From contig NZ_LMPG01000015.1 of assembly GCF_001423765.1 (NCBI RefSeq), positions 163,853-227,852 on the forward strand: 64,000 nucleotides of DNA. The letters are read 5' to 3'. A program made the translations under genes and the position numbers. Origin of the DNA: Sphingomonas sp. Leaf343 (GTDB lineage: Bacteria; Pseudomonadota; Alphaproteobacteria; Sphingomonadales; Sphingomonadaceae). A model generated the notes under the pieces. The model was not told the DNA's origin. It was given only the letters and a program-made list of their open reading frames with translations, and made no database searches. Shown piece after piece: positions 27,384 through 35,582 of the stretch (positions within the stretch are counted from its first letter, which is position 1; every line of letters begins with the position of its first letter).

Positions 27384-27411
27384 GGGGGGAGGCGATCGTC
27401 CCCCCGTTTCG
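27384..27411 (+). terminator. Probable terminator after the 178-residue protein gene
   Basis: GGGGGGA (27384-27390) pairs with TCCCCCC (27399-27405) around an 8-base loop, followed by GTTTC. It starts 11 bases after the stop. A short T-run limits confidence. Confidence 0.5.
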
Positions 27412-27457
27412 ATCCCGTCTAAACCTTCATCAATGTCCGTCCGCTAAAGAGGCCGGC

Positions 27458-27760
27458 ATGCTTCGCCGATCCGCCGCCCGCAAGACCATCGTCAGCCGCT
27501 TCGCCGCGGCCCGTGCGACCACGCCCGATACGGCGATGGCGTTCGATCCGGGCGAAGATCCGGCACTTGCCCGCATGTTCGCACAACTCGCACGCCACGG
27601 CGCGATCGTCGCCGCTGCGCCCGGCCGTTATTATCTCGACTCATCGCGGCTGGCCCGTTTCCGCACGACCGTTCGCCGCCGTGCCGCGGCGCTGGTCGCC
27701 GCCACGGGTGTCGTCGCGACCGCACTTGCTGCCGCCGCTGCCTTCTCGATCGCCGAATAG
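27458..27760 (+). CDS. Small tail-anchored-type protein, unknown function
   Basis: A 100-residue protein, not recognised. The first part is basic (MLRRSAARKTIVSRFAAARA). The middle (DPALARMFAQLARHGAIVAA, PGRYYLDSSRLARFR) could be a small winged-helix-like or helical hairpin unit. The last 25 residues (AAALVAATGVVATALAAAAA) form one hydrophobic helix that could anchor it in the inner membrane. Coding character agrees with its neighbours. It ends 4 bases before the convergent oxidoreductase gene stop. Confidence 0.65.
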   Translation: MLRRSAARKTIVSRFAAARATTPDTAMAFDPGEDPALARMFAQLARHGAIVAAAPGRYYLDSSRLARFRTTVRRRAAALVAATGVVATALAAAAAFSIAE

Positions 27761-27764
27761 TTGC

Positions 27765-28925
27765 TCAACAGGCGGTAAAGGTCAGCCCCGCCTTCTCCTG
27801 CAACCGATCGCGCAACGTCGCGCCGAGCAACGCCCCCGGCGTCCACACGCCGCCCTTCGCCTCGCCGCCGACCAGGCACAGGGCCGTTTCCGCCAGCATC
27901 TTGCACGTCGACCCGTAACCCGGATCGCGGTCGCCGGTGACGACCGCGTCGGCGCGGCCGCCATCGAGGGTCAGCGCCGCGAACAGGATGTCGTAATGCC
28001 CGGCGTCGCGCTCTTCCTTCGACGGTCCCTCGCCCGGCTTTGGCCCCTTGTCGCCTGCGAACGGGTTGAGCTTGCCCAGCGCCTCCGCCGCCGCCTTGCC
28101 CAGATCGCCCAGCCCGGCGACCATCATCTCGTCATAGACGAAGTCGGTGCCGTACGGGTGGCCGAGCAGGAAATTGGTGCGGTGCACGTTCTTGGTGTTG
28201 ATCGGGGCCATCACGAACGGCGCGACCCACGCGTTCAGCGTGGTGTCGAATTCCGGGAGCAGGCCGGTCGGCTGGTGCGGCCCGGTGAAGCCCGGCGTCA
28301 GCGCGAAGGGATTGGTCAGCAGCATGACCAGCGACGGATCGCGCGCCGCCGCCGCCAGCGTCGCCTTCAGGCTGGCCGCCGTGCCCCCGGAAAAGCCGCC
28401 CTGCATCCGCCGCACGCGCCCCTTCACGCGCGGCGCGACCCGGCCGAAGCGCGTGACCGCCGCTTCCTGCGCGGTCAGCACGCCGAGATCGAACGGGATC
28501 GAATCGAACCCGCACGAGAAGAGGATGCGCGCACCGGATGCCTTGGCGGCGTCCTGATGCGCGTCGATCATCTGGCGCATCCACGCCGGCTCGCCGCACA
28601 GGTCGACATAGGCAGTACCGCCCGCCGCGCACGCCGCGACCAGCGCCGATCCGTAGAGTTGATAGGGGCCGACCGTCGTCACCACGACTTCGGTTCGCGC
28701 CGCGAGAGCGGTGAGGCTGGCGGGATCGTCCGCATCGGCGACGATCAGCGGCACGTCGGCGGGGACGCCGATCAGGTCGCGTACCTCCTCCAGCTTCGAC
28801 AGGCTGCGCCCGGCCATCGCCCAGCGGCCATGCCCCGGATAGGTCGCGGCCAGATATTCCGCCACCAGTCGCCCTGTGAAACCGGTCGCGCCGTACACGA
28901 TCAGGTCGAAATCGCGCATCGTCAT
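27765..28925 (-). CDS. Saccharopine-dehydrogenase-like NAD(P)-binding oxidoreductase
   Basis: A 386-residue protein with an N-terminal Rossmann fold (DLIVYGATGFTGRLVAEYLA, residues 6-25) and the TTVGPYQLYG / YVDLCGEPAW segments typical of the saccharopine dehydrogenase NADP-binding family. This family includes mycobacterial trans-acting enoyl reductases and related lipid-modifying enzymes. The central GSDSIPFDLG-like motif (SCGFDSIPFDLG) is also typical. Substrate unknown; lysine metabolism is unlikely from the subfamily pattern. It is divergent from the TfoX-like gene, with about 90 bases between starts. Confidence 0.85.
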   Translation of the reverse strand: MTMRDFDLIVYGATGFTGRLVAEYLAATYPGHGRWAMAGRSLSKLEEVRDLIGVPADVPLIVADADDPASLTALAARTEVVVTTVGPYQLYGSALVAACAAGGTAYVDLCGEPAWMRQMIDAHQDAAKASGARILFSCGFDSIPFDLGVLTAQEAAVTRFGRVAPRVKGRVRRMQGGFSGGTAASLKATLAAAARDPSLVMLLTNPFALTPGFTGPHQPTGLLPEFDTTLNAWVAPFVMAPINTKNVHRTNFLLGHPYGTDFVYDEMMVAGLGDLGKAAAEALGKLNPFAGDKGPKPGEGPSKEERDAGHYDILFAALTLDGGRADAVVTGDRDPGYGSTCKMLAETALCLVGGEAKGGVWTPGALLGATLRDRLQEKAGLTFTAC

Positions 28926-29016
28926 CTCTCCTCAGGATTGCGAAAATGCCGCGTTCGCCGACGCGCGGCAAGCGAAACGCATCGTCATGCCGGCTGCGAT
29001 CTGCCAGACTGTATCG

Positions 29017-29349
29017 ATGGCCTCCGATCGCAGAATTGTCGACTTCATCGTCGACCAGATCGCTGCCGCGGGCGATGTCGCGGCGAAACCGATGTTCGGC
29101 GAATACGGCCTCTATTGCGACGGCAGGATGGTCGCTTTGGTCTGCGACGACCGGCTGTTCGTCAAGCCGACCGAAGGTGGCCGCGCGGTCGCCGGCGATG
29201 TCGAGGAAGCCGCACCCTATCCGGGTGCGAAGCCGTGCCTGTCGATCGATCAGGACCGCTGGGACGATCGCGACTGGCTGACCGACCTCATCCGCGTCAC
29301 CGCCGCCGAACTGCCGCTGCCCAAGCCGCGCAAACGCAAGGCTGGGTGA
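29017..29349 (+). CDS. TfoX/Sxy N-terminal domain protein
   Basis: A 110-residue protein made of a TfoX N-terminal domain: MFGEYGLYCDGRMVALVCDD (residues 26-45), LFVKPTE and PYPGAKPCLSID are the family pattern. Full TfoX/Sxy proteins regulate competence genes in gammaproteobacteria; stand-alone N-terminal domain proteins are widespread and their role is unclear. A basic tail (PKPRKRKAG) ends it. The ATG at 29017 was chosen because the domain begins there; an upstream in-frame start adds unrelated residues that overlap the divergent promoter region. Confidence 0.85.
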   Translation: MASDRRIVDFIVDQIAAAGDVAAKPMFGEYGLYCDGRMVALVCDDRLFVKPTEGGRAVAGDVEEAAPYPGAKPCLSIDQDRWDDRDWLTDLIRVTAAELPLPKPRKRKAG

Positions 29350-29694
29350 GGAAGCCCCACCCGACCCTCCTCTCATAGGGGACCGATGCGAGTTGGAGCA
29401 GGAGGACAAGACGTTCCACCCAACCCGTTCGCCCTGAGCGTGTCGAAGGGCACGAGTCCCACCTGTACTTCGACAGGCTCAGCACGAACGGTTCAGACCT
29501 ATGTGATGACGCTCTCTCGCTCCGCTGCCTTTAACCCCGACGTCGTCACGGACGTGTTGCGGGGTCCACCTCGCGGCACGCGCATCGGCAAGCGGCTTCA
29601 GGCACTGCGCTTCCTGCACTGTGCAACCCGGAACACGTCCGGGATGACGGAGACTGGAATGTCTCGTCTCCAACAGCCCGATTGACGATCCGAC
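29350..29694. other. 345-base intergenic stretch without a gene
   Basis: Between the TfoX-like gene and the ABC exporter stop. It contains the dispersed inverted repeat at 29425-29491 and a small hairpin (CCCGGA 29627-29632 with TCCGGG 29638-29643, inside a CCGGAACACGTCCGGGATGAC stretch). Short open frames here have no ribosome site and no family resemblance. The layout suggests remains of small intergenic repeats rather than a lost gene. Confidence 0.6.
29425..29491. repeat. Dispersed imperfect inverted repeat (sphingomonad intergenic type)
   Basis: CCGTTCGCCCTGAGCGTGTC (from 29425) through GAAGGG is answered on the other arm by ACTTCGACAGGCTCAGCACG then AACGG (ending near 29491). The two arms pair over about 25 bases with a few mismatches, making a long stem around a short centre. 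This CCTTCGACA-GCTCAG-CGAACGG element is familiar from many intergenic sites in sphingomonad genomes; that is recollection, and no second copy is in this window. Confidence 0.75.
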
Positions 29695-31506
29695 CTACGC
29701 CGCCTCGTTGAACTGCAGGCTCGCCAGCCGGGCATAGAGGCCGCCACGGGCGATCAGCGCGGCGTGGTTGCCCTGCTCGACGATCCGGCCCTCATCCATC
29801 ACCACGATCCGGTCGGCGGCGCGCACGGTCGCCAGCCGGTGCGCGATGACCAGCGTCGTGCGCGTCGCCATCAGCCGTTCCAGCGCCTCCTGCACCAGCC
29901 GCTCGCTTTCGGCATCGAGCGCGCTCGTCGCCTCGTCCAGCAGCAGGATCGGCGCATCGCGGAGCAGCGCGCGGGCGATCGCGATCCGCTGCCGCTGACC
30001 GCCCGACAGGCGCGCGCCGCCCTCGCCCAGAAACGTGTCCAGCCCCTCGGGCAGCCGGCGCAGGAAATCAGCCGCGTTCGCCGCCTCCGCCGCCGCCCAC
30101 AGCGCGTCGTCGCCCGCCTCCCAATGGCCGTAGCGGAGGTTGTCGCGCGCCGATGCGCCGAAGATCACCGTCTCCTGCGGGACCATGGCGATGCGCGCAC
30201 GCACCGCGGCGGGATCGGCATCGGGCAGCGCGACGCCGTCGATCGTGATGCGGCCGCCCTGCGGATCGTAGAAGCGCTCGGCAAGCTGGAACAGCGTCGA
30301 CTTGCCCGCACCGGACGGGCCGACCACCGCGACCGTCTCGCCCGGCGCGATCGACAGCGAGAAATCGTCCAGTGCCGCGACCTCCAGCCGCGTCGGATAG
30401 CGGAACGCGACCTGCTCGAACGCCAGCGCGCCCAGCGCCGGCTGCGGCAGCGGCGTCGGTCGGGCGGGAGCCGCGATCTCCGCCGGCTCGCGCAGCAGTT
30501 GCGCCAGCCGCGACGCCGCGCCGGCACCACGGAGCAGGTCGCCGTAGACTTCGGTCAGGGCACTGGCCGCGCCCGCGACGATGCCGCCGGTCAGCACAAA
30601 CGCGGCGATCGATCCTCCGCTCAGCCGACCGGCCGCAACGTCGATCGCGCCTTCCCACAGCACCAGCGTGATCGATCCGAAGACCAGCGCGATCAGCACT
30701 GCCGTCATGCCGGCGCGCAGCAGGATGCGCTGCTTCGCCGTCTCGAACGTCTCCGACACCGCCGTGCCGAACCGGCCATGCTCGCGCGCCTCCTGTCCGA
30801 ACGCCTGCACGACCTTCATCGCACCCAGCGTCTCGGTCACCACCGCGCCGACCTCCGCCACCCGGTCCTGCGACGTGCGCGACAGCGTGCGAAGACGGCG
30901 GCCCAGCACCACCATCGGCCCGATCATCAGCGGGATCGCGATCATCAGCATCCCCGCCAGCTTGGGCGAGATGACGAACAGGTAGATCAGCCCGCCGATC
31001 CCGGTCAGCGTGTTGCGCAGCGCGATCGATACGGTGCTCGACACGATGAACTCGATGATCGTCGTATCCGACGTCATCCGGGACGCGATCTCGGATGGAC
31101 GGTTCACTTCGTAGAAGCGGGGCGCGAGGCGGAGCAGGTTGGCGTGGACCGCGGTGCGGATGTCGGCGATCACCCGCTCGCCCAGCCACGACACGAAATA
31201 GAAGCGGATCGCGGTGCCGATCGCCAGCACGACGACGATCATCAGCAGGTAATGGAACGACGACGAGACGTTGCCGCCCCCCGCCCCGGTCGCGACGCCG
31301 CCGAAGCCGCGGTCGACCACGCGCTTGAAGCCGTACGGGATCGCGATCGTCGCCGCCGACGTGGTCAGCAGCGCCATTGCTGCGATGGCGATATGACCCG
31401 GATAGGCCGCGGCGCGGCTCCAGACCATCGACAGGTCGCTCAATTGCCCGCGAGCCGGCGCGTCGGACGGGGTAGGGGGCTGCGATCCGCGTTCGTCTCT
31501 GGCCAT
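29695..31506 (-). CDS. ABC exporter, fused membrane and ATPase domains (MsbA/multidrug-like)
   Basis: A 603-residue half-transporter that would act as a homodimer. The membrane domain (about residues 30-320) has six helices (YPGHIAIAAMALLTTSAATI; FHYLLMIVVVLAIGTAIRFY; IGGLIYLFVIS and others). The nucleotide-binding domain (about 355-600) has Walker A VGPSGAGKSTLF, the signature LSGGQRQRIAIARALL, Walker B ILLLDEATSALD and the switch His in VIAHRLATV. Such exporters move lipids or drugs; the substrate is not deducible. It is divergent from phaZ with about 155 bases between starts. Confidence 0.93.
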   Translation of the reverse strand: MARDERGSQPPTPSDAPARGQLSDLSMVWSRAAAYPGHIAIAAMALLTTSAATIAIPYGFKRVVDRGFGGVATGAGGGNVSSSFHYLLMIVVVLAIGTAIRFYFVSWLGERVIADIRTAVHANLLRLAPRFYEVNRPSEIASRMTSDTTIIEFIVSSTVSIALRNTLTGIGGLIYLFVISPKLAGMLMIAIPLMIGPMVVLGRRLRTLSRTSQDRVAEVGAVVTETLGAMKVVQAFGQEAREHGRFGTAVSETFETAKQRILLRAGMTAVLIALVFGSITLVLWEGAIDVAAGRLSGGSIAAFVLTGGIVAGAASALTEVYGDLLRGAGAASRLAQLLREPAEIAAPARPTPLPQPALGALAFEQVAFRYPTRLEVAALDDFSLSIAPGETVAVVGPSGAGKSTLFQLAERFYDPQGGRITIDGVALPDADPAAVRARIAMVPQETVIFGASARDNLRYGHWEAGDDALWAAAEAANAADFLRRLPEGLDTFLGEGGARLSGGQRQRIAIARALLRDAPILLLDEATSALDAESERLVQEALERLMATRTTLVIAHRLATVRAADRIVVMDEGRIVEQGNHAALIARGGLYARLASLQFNEAA

Positions 31507-31663
31507 GCCGCGCGCCTAGCAGCGTGGCGGCGGCGGCTCAATCGCGGTGGAGGTCGAAGGGTGGCAGCTGTGCCGCGCCGAGACCGTCCGCCGACAAGAT
31601 CGTTGCGGTGGCGAACGGTTGCGTTACCAGTCGCGTAACCTATGTGGGGTTAAAGGATATCCG

Positions 31664-32896
31664 ATGCTCTACGATGCCTATGAGATGCAGCGCTCGATGC
31701 TCGCCGGCGCCAGTGCGATGGCGAATTTCGGTGCCGGGCTGCTCCAGAACCCCGCCAACCCCTTCTCCTATATGGGCGGCGGCTCCATCGTCGCCTCCGC
31801 GCTCGAAGTGTTCGCGCACGCCTCTGCCCCGCGCGGGAAGCCCGAATTCGGCCTCGACTCGACGACCGTCGACGGCCGTGAGGTCAAGGTGCACGAGGAG
31901 ATCGTGCTGCGGAAGCCGTTCGGCCAGCTTAAGCGCTTCCGGCGCGAGGGCTTCGAGGGCGGCCCCAAGCTGCTGATCGTCGCGCCGATGTCCGGTCACT
32001 ACGCCACGCTGCTGCGGGGCACGGTCGAGCGGCTGCTGCCGTCCGCGGACGTCCACATTACCGACTGGCGCGACGCCAAGCTGGTGCCGACCTCGGCGGG
32101 CAAGTTCGATCTGGACGATTATGTCGATTACCTGATCGAGTTTCTGGAGGCGATGGGCGAGGATGGCTCCGGCCGGGCGCATATGCTGGCGGTGTGCCAG
32201 CCCTCGGTGCCCGCCTACGCCGCGGTCGCGTTGATGAGCGCGGACAAACACCCGCTGCGTCCGCTGACGCTGACGCTGATGGGTGGCCCGGTCGACACGC
32301 GCGAGGCACCGACTTCGGTCAACACGCTCGCCACCGAGCGGCCGCATGCGTGGTTCCAGCAGAACGTGATCGTCAGCGTCCCGATGACGTATCCGGGCGC
32401 GGGTCGGCGGGTCTATCCCGGCTTCCTCCAGCTCGCGGGCTTCATGTCGATGAACCTCGGCAATCACATGACCAGCCATTTCGAGCTGTTCAAGCATCTG
32501 GTCCGCGGCGACGGCGAAAGTGCCGACGCGACCAAGGGCTTCTACGAGGAATATCGCTCGGTCTGCGACATGACGGCGGAGTTCTACCTCCAGACGATCG
32601 ACGTCGTGTTCCAGACGCACGCCTTGCCGAAGGGCGAATATATCCATCGCGGTCGCCGCGTCGATCCGGCGGCGATCACCGATGTCGGACTGCTGGCGAT
32701 CGAGGGTGAGCGCGACGATATTTCCGGAATCGGCCAGACCAAGGCGTCGCTGACGCTGGCGACGGCATTGCCGGAGGGGAAGAAGCGGTATCTGATGGCC
32801 GAGAGCGTCGGCCATTACGGCATCTTCAACGGCTCCAAATGGCGCACCCGCATCGCGCCGGTGGTCGAGGAGTTTTGGGCCGCCAACGCCGCCTGA
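31664..32896 (+). CDS. phaZ: Intracellular poly(3-hydroxybutyrate) depolymerase
   Basis: Mobilises stored PHB granules. 410 residues, the size of PhaZ of the Ralstonia PhaZa1 type. It begins MLYDAYEMQRSMLAGA. The active-site elbow is VCQPSVPA with Cys178 in place of the usual lipase Ser, as in that family. LIVAPMSGHYATLLRGT forms the expected oxyanion region. The family-typical HITDWRDAKLVP stretch follows, and the C-terminal His is in AESVGHYGIFNG. AAAGGATA precedes the ATG at 31664. Transcription ends at a strong terminator 15 bases downstream. No PHA synthase is in the window, although a thiolase is 1 kb away. Confidence 0.95.
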   Translation: MLYDAYEMQRSMLAGASAMANFGAGLLQNPANPFSYMGGGSIVASALEVFAHASAPRGKPEFGLDSTTVDGREVKVHEEIVLRKPFGQLKRFRREGFEGGPKLLIVAPMSGHYATLLRGTVERLLPSADVHITDWRDAKLVPTSAGKFDLDDYVDYLIEFLEAMGEDGSGRAHMLAVCQPSVPAYAAVALMSADKHPLRPLTLTLMGGPVDTREAPTSVNTLATERPHAWFQQNVIVSVPMTYPGAGRRVYPGFLQLAGFMSMNLGNHMTSHFELFKHLVRGDGESADATKGFYEEYRSVCDMTAEFYLQTIDVVFQTHALPKGEYIHRGRRVDPAAITDVGLLAIEGERDDISGIGQTKASLTLATALPEGKKRYLMAESVGHYGIFNGSKWRTRIAPVVEEFWAANAA

Positions 32897-32910
32897 ACTT
32901 CGGTTCGATA

Positions 32911-32957
32911 GACATAAAAAAGCCCCGATCCGTGGAGGATCGGGGCTTTTTTATGTC
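32911..32957. terminator. Strong bidirectional terminator, 21-bp perfect stem
   Basis: GACATAAAAAAGCCCCGATC plus one C pairs perfectly with its reverse complement around the 5-base loop GTGGA. The stem's GC core is flanked by six A on one side and six T on the other, so it works as an intrinsic terminator in both directions: for phaZ on the plus strand and the stress-protein gene on the minus strand (whose stop is at 32970). Confidence 0.95.
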
Positions 32958-32969
32958 CGGGCCGTTCGA

Positions 32970-33452
32970 TCAGGCGATCGAGCCGACCTTCGCATGGCTG
33001 GACGACTCGCTGGGGTCGATCGTGCCGCCGAACAGCATCTTCAGCCTTCCGGAGATCGCGACGTCGGTTTCCCACAGTTCGGCTGATTCCACATCGAACC
33101 GCAACAGCGCCAGATTGGAGTCTTCCTTGCCGCCCGGGAACCATGCTTCGACGTTGTTATCCCAGAGCTTGTCGATCTGCGCGCGGTCGTTGTCCTGCGA
33201 AACCGTACCCGCGAGGCAGGCGAAGAAGTCGTGGCCCTTACCAACGAACTGCACCATCCCCTTGCCACCGCCGGCCGCGCGGTTGTCCTTGCCCGCGAAC
33301 ACGAACAACGTGTTGGGCTGATCGTCGTCGAGGCGGACGTACATCGGCTCCGAATGCTGACCGTTTTCCAGACCCAGCATGATGTACGGACTCGCCTTCA
33401 CCTTCGCGATGAACTTCTCCGCGATCTCCTGCGGGTTGTCGTGATCGGCCAT
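32970..33452 (-). CDS. General stress protein, pyridoxamine 5'-phosphate oxidase-like FMN-binding family
   Basis: A 160-residue split-barrel flavin-binding-type protein of the general stress protein 26 group (Pyrid_ox_like). It shows KASPYIMLGLENGQHSEPMY, the NTLFVFAGKDNRAAGGGKGM strand pair and the GTVSQDNDRAQIDKLW segment followed by WFPGGKED, all conserved in this group. These proteins bind FMN or FAD and respond to stress, but the reaction is not established. AAGGAGAAAG precedes the ATG. It shares the bidirectional terminator with phaZ. Confidence 0.9.
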   Translation of the reverse strand: MADHDNPQEIAEKFIAKVKASPYIMLGLENGQHSEPMYVRLDDDQPNTLFVFAGKDNRAAGGGKGMVQFVGKGHDFFACLAGTVSQDNDRAQIDKLWDNNVEAWFPGGKEDSNLALLRFDVESAELWETDVAISGRLKMLFGGTIDPSESSSHAKVGSIA

Positions 33453-33537
33453 GACGCTTTCTCCTTGATGGGGTCAGGCCTGAGAACGAGGGGCGCGGGG
33501 GTTGGTTGCGCGAGGCAGGCGTGGGGCCATGACGACA

Positions 33538-33556
33538 AGCGGCGGCCGTTCCGCCG
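33538..33556 (+). other. GC-rich hairpin upstream of the 30-residue peptide gene
   Basis: GCGGCGG pairs with CCGCCGC around a CCGTT loop immediately before the ribosome site AGAAAGG of the small gene at 33577. It could hide or expose the translation start or act as an attenuator; no T-run follows. Position is accurate to within one or two bases. Confidence 0.45.
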
Positions 33557-33576
33557 CCACCGCAGAAAGGTCGAGT

Positions 33577-33669
33577 ATGCAACTCTCCGATTTGTGCCTG
33601 ATCCTGGGCGTGCTTTTCGCCTTTGCGACCCTGGTCGTGAAGATCATCGAAGTGTCGCGTAACAGGTAA
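33577..33669 (+). CDS. 30-residue single-helix membrane peptide
   Basis: The reading frame is MQLSDLCLILGVLFAFATLV then VKIIEVSRNR. One hydrophobic helix spans about residues 6-23, with a short acidic/polar start and a basic SRNR end, the layout of small holin-like or type I toxin-like peptides and of regulatory small membrane proteins. The start ATG has AGAAAGG 6 bases upstream. A GC hairpin precedes the ribosome site and two hairpins follow the stop. No family is recognised with certainty. Support comes from the ribosome site, a plausible membrane peptide, and conserved-looking RNA structure; no homology search was possible. Confidence 0.55.
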   Translation: MQLSDLCLILGVLFAFATLVVKIIEVSRNR

Positions 33670-33679
33670 GGCGCCGGGA

Positions 33680-33705
33680 GGGGCTTGGGCTGACACTCAA
33701 GCCCC
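33680..33705 (+). other. Hairpin 1 after the small peptide gene, loop CTGACA
   Basis: GGGGCTTGGG (33680-33689) pairs with CTCAAGCCCC (33696-33705; one G-T pair). The apex carries GCTGACAC (33689-33696), the same octamer found in the next hairpin. There is no T-run, so it is not a plain terminator. Confidence 0.55.
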
Positions 33706-33728
33706 GAACGCATGGGGCCGAAATGAAT

Positions 33729-33760
33729 TGGGCTCCGGCTGCTGACACAACCGGAGCCCA
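33729..33760 (+). other. Hairpin 2 after the small peptide gene, same GCTGACAC loop
   Basis: TGGGCTCCGG (33729-33738) pairs perfectly with CCGGAGCCCA (33751-33760). The 12-base loop includes GCTGACAC (33741-33748), identical to the apex of hairpin 1 although the two stems differ in sequence. No T-run follows. It lies about 65 bases before the convergent thiolase gene stop. Confidence 0.55.
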
Positions 33761-33825
33761 TACCGAAAGGCGCGTATGCAAAACGCCGATGCCATACATA
33801 CGCGTCGGACGTTACCGTTTCAACC

Positions 33826-35004
<1,179 letters not shown>

Positions 35005-35026
35005 AGGAAGGGTCCTCGACACAATG

Positions 35027-35485
35027 TTAAACGAAGATCTGGCTGATCCATTCGGCGATCAGGGCGGGCTTCTCCTGCCCCTCGATCTCGACGGTGAATT
35101 CGGTGGTCTGCTGGAAACGTCCCGGCTGCTTCTCGGCGAACGACAGGAGCTTGAAGTGGCCGCGGACGCGGCTGCCGGAGCGGACGGGGGTCAGGAAGCG
35201 GGCGCGGTCGCCGCCATAGTTCACGCCCATCCGCACGTCCGCCAGCATCGGCGCGTCCGGCACGCTGGCGGCGAGGGCGGGCATCAGCGACAATGTCAGG
35301 AAACCGTGCGCGATCGTCCCGCCGAACGGCGTCGCGGCGGCCGCGACGGGATCGACATGGATGAACTGACGATCCCCGGTGGCCTCCGCGAATGCGTCGA
35401 TCATTCCTTGCGTGACGGTGATCCAGTCGCTGACGGTGGTCGTGCCCACCCGCGCCTTCATCTCCTCGACGGTGACAGTCGCCAC
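35027..35485 (-). CDS. MaoC-like (R)-specific enoyl-CoA hydratase / dehydratase
   Basis: A 152-residue single hot-dog domain protein. The catalytic segment is [20 protein letters not shown] (Asp and His of the hydratase site), followed by [16 protein letters not shown], the classic MaoC pattern. Likely hydrates enoyl-CoA; (R)-hydratases can supply PHA precursors, which would fit phaZ nearby, but the substrate is unproven. The GTG at 35485 is preferred because GAGGGGA lies 7 bases before it. First gene of the minus-strand pair with the thiolase; 97 bases separate it from the divergent putA. Confidence 0.92.
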   Translation of the reverse strand: MATVTVEEMKARVGTTTVSDWITVTQGMIDAFAEATGDRQFIHVDPVAAAATPFGGTIAHGFLTLSLMPALAASVPDAPMLADVRMGVNYGGDRARFLTPVRSGSRVRGHFKLLSFAEKQPGRFQQTTEFTVEIEGQEKPALIAEWISQIFV

Positions 35486-35582
35486 GCGATTTCCCCTCGA
35501 CATGCTTTTGACGCTAAGCGCTTGGCATCCTGTAGTCGCGGGCGCCTGCCGACTGCAAGCCTTCAAGACCGGAACCACGAAT

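Noticed and set aside
28876..29016. Extended N-terminus for the TfoX-like protein
   Set aside because: Adds 47 residues with no family match and would overlap the start region of the divergent oxidoreductase gene.
29386..29685. 99-codon plus-strand frame over the inverted repeat region
   Set aside because: Frame is made largely of the repeat itself, lacks a ribosome site and matches no family.
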